DNA of 64,000 bases from Aegilops tauschii subsp. strangulata (lineage: Eukaryota; Streptophyta; Magnoliopsida; Poales; Poaceae), in assembly GCF_002575655.3 (NCBI RefSeq), contig NC_053040.3, forward strand, positions 462,940,780 through 463,004,779, written 5' to 3'. Under the pieces are notes generated by a model. It saw only the letters and a list, made by a program, of their open reading frames with translations. It was not told where the DNA came from and did no database searches. Positions 55,783 through 64,000 of this stretch are shown in pieces (within the stretch, counting starts at the first letter, position 1; each line of letters begins with the position of its first letter). The position numbers and the translations under genes are program-made.

Positions 55783-58463
55783 TTATTTTCCATCTGACCC
55801 TTTAGGCCCGACCCGGGCCATATGATTCGGATCAAGCTTGGTGTACCGTGTATTCACCATGGCCCAGGCCTCTCGCGCACCTTCTCGGCAGGCTGATATC
55901 TTCCATAATCGAATACGCCGCCGTGCTCCTTTGAATAGCTCCACGAGCTCCGCCATACTTCCTGGAGGGGAGGCGGATGGCCATAAAGCCTTGGCAACAC
56001 TTCGCATTGCTTGCCGAACTCGCTCGTGCATTTGGGACAGCTCTTGTAGCAGGTCGCTTTGAGATCCGGACATTTCCTCTTCGGGACGGCCAGTCAGCAT
56101 ACCTGCAGACATAAATCTGTCAGTTCCTGTCCTCACCGAATTATAGGGAGGCAAGTTTGAATAACATACTGAATATGCTGCCTCGTAGTCTCTTATTCTC
56201 CTTCACGGAGTCGGCCAGCTGGACTCGCACATCTTTTAGTTCTTCGCCCAACAGGGTGTTGGAATCCCGCAGCTTATTTTTCTCGTCCCTGACCCGTGTC
56301 AGCACACGATCGCCCGCGGCCATTTGCCTCTTGGCCTCTTGTTCACCCGCTTGCGTGACTTTCAGGGCCTCATTCAGTTGATCCAACGATCCTGCCATGG
56401 GGAATGCAAAAAGCATTAATATTCTTGGTATATAACTATATTTTCCTCGGTGGAGGGAAACATTACCAGGCGGTGCCTCCTTGGATTTCTCCAGTTCGGC
56501 AGTTGCCACAGCTAGCTGGGTCCGGCACTTTTCCAGCTCTTGAGACAGCAGGCTATTCTTCTCCGTGAGCACCTGGTTATACAATGATCCTTAAATCGGT
56601 TGTATCAAGTGCTTCAAGTCTCGGGGGCTACTGGTATATAATTATCAGAATTGTACAAATGTATACTTACCCGCATATCTTTCAAATGCTGTTATGTGGC
56701 TCTGGTAAGCCCGTCTCGAGCAGCTCGGATGTATGCATCAGCCGAGCTGAAGGTGTTGAATGCCTCCTTTGTAAAGCCGGGGTCGCGAAGAGCAGCCCGC
56801 TGGCGTCGATGATTCATGGCGCTTTCCACTTCAGAGTTAGTGACGGATACATCATCTGACTCCTCTGCCGAAGGACAGTCCGGCGTCACTCCCGTATCAG
56901 CCCTCACCTCTAAAGCAGGGTCGGGAACCTGACTTGTGGAAGCGCGGCCGGTAAGATCCCCGGACATAGTCCGGCGAACCCTTTTCCTGATAAAACGCAG
57001 CGGATAATGTCACAGTTTGATGTGACTGCCAGGAGGCATGATCAAAAACCATACCTCTTTGTTGAAGGCTCTGTCGTGTTATTGTTTGCCTTCCTCTTTG
57101 AAGATTTGCTCGGCGCGGGTGCCGCTCTCCTAGGAGATGCCTCTGGTGCACGTTGAGGCGTCGGGCGCCTCCCCTTTGGAGCACGAAATAGTGCGGTGGG
57201 TGAGGCGTATTGAGGAAGCTCTTTCGGAGAAGGTGTCTCTTGATTACTTACATGCGAGGCAGGAAGGAGGCCCGGATAGTCGGCGATGATGGCCACTTTT
57301 GTGCCGTCATAGCTTGTCTGGTAGAATACTCCATCCTCATGCTCTACAAATATGTCCGGATCCTCTTCGAATCCGGGGTCAAGGTCCCGGTTGTGATCCT
57401 CTGGCTGTGGAGCGGGGCTATAAATCCCCTTGGTAATCTTCCGCCATTCCTGTTACAAATGGATGGGTTAATGACCATTAAAAGCGAATCAGGGAGAAAT
57501 GGTGGAATTAGAACTCACCCAACTAGGAGGATTGTACATGGAAAAGCCATCTCGACGTTTTATACGAGTAAATTCCTCTTTCTCTCCTTTGTACAGCTCG
57601 GCCAATATTTTGGCCAAAGCGGCGGGGGTGTCCGGACCCTTCCGGCCGCAGCAGGAGGCGTCATCTTCCCCATTATAGTGCCACATGGGAAGCCCTCTGT
57701 ATTGGAGTGGTTGAACCCCCCCGCACTATGGAAGTCGCCATTACCTCGACTATTGATAGTCCGGACTGGGCGAGCGTCTTTATCTTGCCCATCAATTGAC
57801 GGACTTCCGCGCTATCTTCCTCCTCGTGGCTCCGAGGGTGCCAGCTGTGGCGTTTCTTCAACGGAGCGCTTGAAAATTCAGGAAGACCCATTTGGACTGG
57901 GTCAGGAAGGGCGACGTCCTCAATATAAAACCACTCGGAAGGCCACTCTTCGGACGCCTTCTTCGGCGTGCCGGACAGGTATCCGGCCCCGGCGATGCGC
58001 CATACCTCGGCTCCACCCACTTCGAATATTGATCCCTCTTGGTTACGAGGGACGAGACATAATAATTTCCTCCATAATTCAAAATGGGCCTCGCAGCCTA
58101 GGAATAGCTCACAAAGAGCAACATAACCCGCGATGTGCAGGATGGAGGCAGGAGTGAAATTGTGCAGTTGGAGGCCATAATACTCCAGAAGTCCTCGGAG
58201 GAACGGGTGGATTGGAAATCCGACGCCTCTTAGCAAGTAGGGGACAAAGCATACTCGTTCCCCCTGGATGGATTGGGGAAATTCTCAGCCTGAGCCCCGC
58301 CGTTGAAGGAAGTCAATCCTGCTCGAACGGGGACTAGATCCGTGGGGGGAAGAAATCCCTGTGTTTGCAGCTTCACCAGCTGACCGTGGGATACGAAACA
58401 TCTCTCCCAATCGCCTTTTTTGGAGCCGTGGGGACGGGAGGAAGAACTGGGAGCGCTAGCCAT
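55783..58463 (-). pseudogene. Antisense gene of element C: six exons, plant mobile domain-like plus coiled coil
   Basis: Minus strand, modelled exons 58463-57519, 57449-57055, 56986-56671, 56572-56467, 56391-56170, 56102-55783. All five introns (69, 68, 98, 75 and 67 bases) are GT-AG and phases agree. Starts MASAPSSSSRPHGSKKGDWE. Exon 1 includes FPIHPFLRGLLEYYGLQLHNF and LCELFLGCEAHFELWRKL, the domain common in grass retroelement antisense ORFs and related to plant mobile domains. The middle is Pro/Lys-rich (KSSKRKA). Exons 4-5 are a long coiled coil. The C-terminus reads GAREAWAMVNTRYTKLDP. Lesions: a G-run shift near 58255, one near 57700, and a TAA at 56692-56694. Known: Tat elements carry such antisense ORFs of unknown role. 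Confidence 0.75.
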
Positions 58464-58765
58464 GTTGGAGTGGTTCCTCCCAGCGAGCTCTGAGGATTGT
58501 CCGCGTGGTGTGGGACGGATCTGAAGATCCAATCTCTTTAAATAGGCGCTTCCCTAACATGGTCGGGGTGTTATGTGCAAAAAATACCCTGTCCTCTCGT
58601 ATTCACTCGACACGTGGGAGCTGAAGCCATGGATGCACAGAAGCCGATGGGTACGACATTAAATGGAAGGCCGAATACAGCTCTTTGAAGTCATCGTAGG
58701 AGGAACCCGCCTTGCAATGCCGAAGACAATCTGCGTGCCGGACACATCGTCATTGAAAGCCTGGT
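58464..58765 (-). promoter_or_regulatory. Probable promoter region of the antisense gene in element C
   Basis: Sequence between the antisense start codon and the 3' LTR polypurine tract. It includes TTAAATAGGC read leftwards near 58538, a TATA-like word about 80 bases before the ATG. The function is inferred from position. Confidence 0.35.
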
Positions 58766-58776
58766 TCGGGGGCTAC
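58766..58776 (+). other. Polypurine tract of element C
   Basis: TCGGGGGCTAC immediately precedes the 3' LTR, the usual form in this Gypsy group. Confidence 0.7.
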
Positions 58777-59228
58777 TGAGGGAGTCCTGGACTAAGGGGT
58801 CCTCGGGCGTCCGGCCTGTTGGACATGGGCGGACTGATGGGCTGTGAAGATACAACACCGAAGACTCTCACCCGTGTCCGGATGGGACTCTCCTTGGCAT
58901 TCGGATATGAAGATTCCTTTTCTCTGTAACCGACTTTGTACAACCCTAGTCCCCTCCGGTGTCTATATAAACCGGAGGGTTTAGTCCATAGGGACAATCA
59001 TAATCATACAGGCTAGGCTTCTAGGGTTTAGCCATTACGATCTCGTGGTAGATCAACTCTTGTAATACTCATATTCATCAAGATCAATCAAGCAGGAAAT
59101 AGGGTATTACCTCCATAGAGAGGGCCCGAACCTGGGTAAACATCGTGTCCCCTGTCTCCTGTTACCATCGACCTTAGACTCACAATTCGGGACCCCCTAC
59201 CCGAGATCCGCCGGTTTTGACACCGACA
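58777..59228 (+). repeat. 3' LTR of element C
   Basis: 452 bases, ending GACACCGACA. It lacks 18 bases present in the 5' LTR (GGAAGGCAAGCTTGGTAT), a loss bounded by the imperfect repeats CTTGGCAT and CTTGGTAT. Confidence 0.92.
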
Positions 59229-60157
59229 ATCCCTGAAGAAGGTTAAAACAGCAAACTTGATGAAACACCGTTGTGGTTTTGTGCGTAGGTAAGAACGGTT
59301 CTTGCTAGAAGCCCGTAGCAGCCACGTAAAACCTGCAACAACAAAGTAGAGGACGTCTAACTTGTTTTGGTAGGGCATGTTGTGTTGTGATATGGTCAAG
59401 ACATGATGTGATATACGTTATTGTATGAGATGATCATGTTTTGTAAAAGTTATCGGCAACCGGCAGGAGCCTTATGGTTGTCTCTTTATTGTATGAAATG
59501 CTAACGCCATGTAATTGCTTTACTTTATCACCATGCGTTAGCGATAGTTGTAGAAGCAATAGTTGGCGAGACGACCACGACACTATGATGGAGATCAAGT
59601 GTCGAGCCGGTGACGATGGAGATCATGGCGATGCTTTGGAGATGGAGATCAAAAGCACAAGATAATGATGGCCATGTCATGTCACATATTTTGATTGCAT
59701 GTGATGTTTATCTTTTATGCATCTTATTTTGCTTAGTACGGCGGTAGCATTAAGATGATCCCTTAACAAAAATTTCAAGGTATAAGTGTTCTCCCTGAGT
59801 ATGCACCGTTGCGACAGTTCGTCGTGTTGAGACACCACGTGATGATCGGGTGCGATAGACTCTACGTTCACATACAATGGGTGCAAGACAGTTTTGCACA
59901 TGCGGATACTCAGGTTAAACTTAATGAGCCTGGCATGTACAGACATGGCCTCGGAACACTGGAGAGAGAAAGGTCGAACGTGAACCATATAGTAGATATG
60001 ATCAACATAGAGATGTTCACCATTGATGACTACTCCATCTCACGTGATGATCGGACAAGGTTTAGTTGATTTGGATCACGTATCATTTAGATGACTTGAG
60101 GGATGTCTATCTAAGTGGGAGTTCTTAAGTAATTTGATTAATTGAACTTAATTTATC

Positions 60158-61180
60158 ATGAACTTAGTCCTGATAGTTTTTGCATATCTATGTTGTAGAT
60201 CAATGGCCCGTGCCACCGTTCCCTTGAATTTTAATGCGTTCCTAGAGAAAGCTAAGTTGAAAGGTGATGGTAGCAACTACACGGACTGGGTCCATAACTT
60301 GAGGATTATCCTCATTGCTGCACAGAAGAATTATGTCCTTGATGCACCGCTAGGTGTGCCACCCCCTCCAACAACTGCGGACATTGTGAATGCCTGCCAG
60401 TCGCGTGTTGATGACTACTCGATAGTTCAGTGTGCCATGCTTTACGGCTTAGAATCGGGACTTCAAAGAAGTTTTGAATGTCATGGACCATATGAGATGT
60501 TCCAGGAGTTGAAGTTAATATTTCAAGCAAATACCCGAGTTGAGAGATATGAAGTCTCCAACAAGTTCTATAGTAGCAAGATGGAGGAGAACAGTTCTGT
60601 CAGTGAACACATACTCAGAATGTCTGTATATCATGATCACTTGACTCAGCTGGGAGTTAATATTCCAGATGATAGTGTTATTAACCGAATTCTTCAATCA
60701 CTGCCACCAAGCTATAAAGGCTTCGCGATGAACTATAATATGCATGGGATGGATAAGACAATTTCCGAGCTCTTCCCAATGCTCAAAGCTGCGGAGGTAG
60801 AAATCAAGAAGGAGCATCAAGTGTAGATGGTTAACAAGACCACTAGTTTCAAGAAAAAGGGCAAGGGAAAGAAGGGGAACTTCAAGAAGAATGGCAAGCA
60901 AGTTGCCACTCCTGGGAAGAAGCCCAAATCTGGACCCAAGCCTGAGACTGAGTGCTTCTACTGCAAAGGGAATGGTCATTGTAAGCGGAACTATCCCAAG
61001 TATTTGGCAGATAAGAAAGATGGCAAAGTGAACAAAGGTATATTTGATATACATGTTATTGATGTGTACCTTACTAATGCTTGTAGTAGCGCCTGGGTAT
61101 TCGATACTGGTTCAGTTGCTCATTTTCTAACTCGAAACAGGGGCTACAGATTAAATGAAGATTGGCTAAGGACGAGGTGA
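60158..61180 (+). pseudogene. gag and start of protease of element B
   Basis: 222 codons of gag (60158-60826) start MNLVLIVF and include NYTDWVHNLRIILIAAQKNY, the Copia gag domain. A TAG at 60824-60826 occurs where A has TTG. The frame goes on with a Lys-rich stretch, a zinc knuckle CFYCKGNGHCKRNY whose last Cys has become Tyr, and the protease motif WVFDTGSVAH (about 61096-61125). A shift near 61150 ends the frame. Confidence 0.85.
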
Positions 61181-62682
61181 TGATGCGCGTCGGGAATGGT
61201 TCCAAGGTCGATGTGATCGCTATCGGCACGCTACCTCTACAATTACCTTCGAGATTAGTTTTAGACCTGAATAATTGTTATTTGGTCCCAGCGTTGAGCA
61301 TGAACATTATATCTGGATCTTGTTTAATGCGAGACGGTTATTCATTTAAATCAGAGAATAATTGTTGTTTTATTTATATGAGTAATATCTTTTATGGTCA
61401 TGCACCCTTGAAGAGTGGTCTATTTTTGTTGAATCTTGATTGTGGTGATACACACATTCATAATATTGACGCCAAAAGATGCAAAGTTGACAATAATAGT
61501 GCAACATATTTGTGGCACTGCCGTTTAGGTCATATTGGTGTAAAACGCATGAAGAAACTGCATGCAGATGGACTTTTGTAATCACTTGATTATGAATCAT
61601 TTGATACTTGCGAACCATGCCTCAAGGGCAAGATGACTAAAACTCCGTTCTCTGGAAGAATGGAGCGAGCTAGTGACTTATTGGAAATAATACATACCAA
61701 TGTATGCGGTCCGATGAGTGTTGAAGCTCGCGGCGGGTATCATTATTTTTTGACCTTCACAGACGATTTGAGCAGATATGGGTATATCTACTTGATGAAA
61801 CACAAGTCTGAAACATTTGAAAAGTTCAAAGAATTTCAGTGTGAAGTGGAGAATCATCGTAACAAGAAAATAAAGTTTCTACGATCTGATCACGGAGGCG
61901 AATATTTGAGTTATGAGTTTGGCCTTCATTTAAAACAATGTGAAATAGTTTCACAACTCACGCCACCTGGAACACCACAATGTAATGGTGTGTCCGAACG
62001 TCGTAACCGTACTTTATTAGATATGGTGCGATCTATGATGTCTCTTACCGATTTACCACTATCGTTTTGGGGTTATGCATTAGAGACAGCTGCATTCACG
62101 TTAAATAGGGCACTGTCTAAATCCGTCGAGACAACACCGTATGAACTATGGTTTGGCAAGAAACCTAAGCTGTCGTTTCTTAAAGTTTGGGGTTGTGACA
62201 CTTATGTCAAAAGGCTTCAGCCTGTTAAGCTTGAACCCCAATCGGAGAAGTGCGTCTTCATAGGATACCCTAAGGAAACAATTGGGTACGCCTTCTACCA
62301 CAGATACGAAGGCAAGATTTTTATTGCCAAGAATGGAACCTTTCTAGAGAAGGAGTATCTCTCGAAAGAAGTGAGTGGGAGGAAAGGAGAACTTGATGAG
62401 GTAATTGTACCTTCTCTCGAATTGGAAAGTAGCTCATCAGATAAATCCGTTCCTGTGATGCCTACACCAACTAGAGAGGAAGTAAATGATAATGATCATG
62501 AAACTTCAGATCAAGTTGCTACTGAACCTTGTAGGTCAACCAGAGCACGATCTGCACCAGAGTGGTACGGTAATCCTGTTCTGGAAGCCATGTTACTAGA
62601 CCATGACGAACCTACGAACTATGAAGAAGCTATGATGAGCCCAGATTTTGATAAATGGCTTGAGGCCATGAAATTGAGATAG
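61162..62682 (+). pseudogene. Protease end and integrase of element B
   Basis: 61162-61581 covers the rest of protease and the pre-integrase domain (YLWHCRLGHIGVKRMKKLH), ending at a TAA where A has GAA. 61633-62682 is the integrase core and C-terminus: HTNVCGPM, FLRSDHGGEY, PLSFWGYALETAAFTLNRA, KVWGCDTYV. The first catalytic Asp (HTD in element A) is Asn here. The frame is lost at 62680. Confidence 0.88.
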
Positions 62683-62687
62683 GATCC

Positions 62688-64000
62688 ATGTATGAGAACA
62701 AAGTGTGGACTTTGGTGGACTTGCCCGATGATCGGCGAGCCATAGAGAACAAATGGATCTTCAAGAAGAAGACTGACGCTGATGGTAATGTTACTGTCTA
62801 CAAAGCTCGACTTTTTGCGAAAGGTTTTCGACAAGTTCAAGGAGTTGACTACGATGATACTTTCTCACCCGTAGCGATGCTTAAGTCTGTCCGAATCATG
62901 TTAGCAATTGCCGCATTTTATGATTATGTAATCTGTCAAATAGACGTCAAAACTACATTCCTTAATGGATTTCTTAAAGAAGAATTGTATATGATACAAC
63001 CAGAAGGTTTTGTCGATCCTAAAGGTGCTAGCAAAGTGTGCAAGCTCCAGTGATCCATCTATGGACTGGTGCAAGCATCTCGGAGTTGGAATATATGCTT
63101 TGATGAGGTAATCAAAGCATATGGTTTTATACAAACTTTTGGAGAAGCGTGTATTTACAAGAAAGTGAGTGGGAGCTCTGTAGCATTTCTAATATTATAT
63201 GTGGATGACATATTGTTGATTGGAAATGATATAGAATTTCTGGATAGCATAAAAGGATACTTTAATAGAAGTTTTTCAATGAAAGACCTCGGCGAAGCTG
63301 CTTATATATTGGGCATGAAGATCTACAAAGATAGATCAAGCCGCTTAATAGGACTTTCACAAAGCACATACCTTGATAAATTTTTGAAGAAGTTCAAAAT
63401 GGATCAGTCAAAGAAAGGGTTCTTGCCTGTGTTACAAGGTGTTAAGTTGAGTCAGACTCAATGCCCGACCACTTCAGAAGATAGAGAGAAAATGAAAGTC
63501 ATTCCCTATGCCTCAGCCATAGGTTCTATCATGTATGCTATGTTGTGTACCAGACCTGATGTGTGCCTTGCTATAAGTTTAGCAGGGAGGTACCAAAGTA
63601 ATCCAGGAGTGGATCACTGGACAGCGGTCAAGAACATCCTAAAGTACCTGAAAAGGACTAAGGATATGTTTCTCGTTTATGGAGGTGACAAAGACCTCGT
63701 CGTAAATGGTTACGTCGATGCTAGATTTGACATTTATCTGGATGACTCTAAGTCACAAACCAGATATGTATTTATTTTGAATGGTGGAGCTGTCAGTTGG
63801 TGCAGTTCCAAGCAGAGCGTCGTGGCGGGATCTACGTGTGAAGTGGAGTACATAGCTGCTTCGGAAGCAGCAAGTGAAGGAGTCTGGATGAAGGAGTTCA
63901 TATCCGATCTAGGTGTAATACCTAGTGCATCGGGTCCAATGAAAATCGTTTGTGACAATACTGGAGCAATTGCCTTAGCAAAGAAATTCAGATTTCACAA
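62688..64000 (+). pseudogene. Reverse transcriptase / RNase H of element B, open at the window edge
   Basis: 62688-63053 reads VWTLVDLPDDRRAIENKWIFK ... FLKEELYMIQPEGFV and stops at TGA 63051-63053 (CGA in element A, a C-to-T change). After this stop the same frame is open to base 64000. It contains ILYVDDILLIGND with both catalytic Asp (about 63190-63228), AGRYQSNPGVDHW, and the Copia RNase H with YVDA, CEVEYIAASEA and VCDNTGAI. Apart from the one nonsense codon this is the best-preserved pol segment in the window. Confidence 0.88.

Larger units (their letters stand above)
49207..59228 (+). mobile_element. Ty3/Gypsy retrotransposon C, Tat clade (Fatima-like), 10,022 bp
   Basis: LTRs 49207-49677 (471 bp) and 58777-59228 (452 bp) start TGAGGGAGTCCT and end TTTTGACACCGA(C/T)A. 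Order: gag, protease, RT, RNase H, a second (archaeal-type) RNase H, integrase, then an antisense gene before the 3' LTR. The extra RNase H and the antisense gene mark the Tat clade. The LTR type is one I associate with the wheat Fatima family; that name is tentative. LTRs differ at about 14 substitutions in 452 bases (about 3 percent) plus an 18-base deletion, so C is older than A. Flanks GTCCT (49202-49206) and ATCCC (59229-59233) fit a 5-base target duplication with two transitions. It is inserted in the leader of B. Confidence 0.93.
47640..64000 (+). mobile_element. Copia LTR retrotransposon B (Angela/WIS type), split by element C and running off the window
   Basis: 5' LTR 47640-48939, primer site 48941, leader 48940-49206. 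Element C (49207-59228) interrupts, then the leader and gag-pol resume at 59229 and are still open at 64000. The interior is colinear with element A. It is disabled by several nonsense codons and shifts and by loss of the first integrase Asp. Base 47635-47639 (CTAAG) would be the target duplication; the right end is outside the window. Confidence 0.93.

Overview
This is nuclear DNA of a grass, most probably wheat or another Triticeae species. The evidence is the LTR retrotransposon families (Angela/BARE1-like Copia elements and a Fatima-like Tat-clade Gypsy element), Stowaway MITEs starting CTCCCTCYGT, GC-rich first exons of intron-containing genes, and grass-type DUF295 genes. No bacterial, organellar or CRISPR-like content was seen. 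All boundaries, exon junctions and divergence counts were read by hand, with no database search or alignment program.

Layout. 1-8185: a Copia element (A), truncated at its 5' side by the window edge, with two near-identical LTRs and a decayed gag-pol. 8186-26300: the gene island. It holds a chloroplast Rieske oxygenase of the PAO/TIC55/PTC52 family (+, 9447-11368), a SERINC/TMS membrane protein gene (-, 11958-14883) converging on it, and a CCCH zinc finger/G-patch gene (-, 22355-25877). Between them lie a Mutator-like element nested in a 5'-truncated LINE, Stowaway MITEs and several unusual tandem repeats, including a hairpin-forming array at 19.7-20.6 kb. 26-47 kb: a dispersed cluster of DUF295 (KIB1-4 beta-propeller) sequences, comprising one intact gene (43396-44364), one copy with a premature stop (33118-34080) and two flank-only remnants. 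LINE fragments, minisatellites and a ~5.8 kb Helitron break it up. The Helitron has a well-formed 3' end and carries decayed Rep and RPA-like coding sequence. 47640-64000: a second Angela-like Copia element (B) that runs off the window and is split by a 10.0 kb Tat-type Gypsy element (C, 49207-59228).

How it fits together. Three host genes look intact and housekeeping-like: chloroplast redox or chlorophyll metabolism, membrane lipid/serine-related, and nuclear RNA/transcription. One DUF295 gene is probably functional. The rest is transposon turnover. Neither Copia element can integrate by itself, and they lost different catalytic residues. Element C carries an antisense gene that I can model as six exons with five GT-AG introns, the least ordinary coding structure in the window. 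I found no convincing entirely new system. The strongest candidates for follow-up are the spliced antisense gene in C, the Helitron whose Rep lacks its HUH motif, and the hairpin array.
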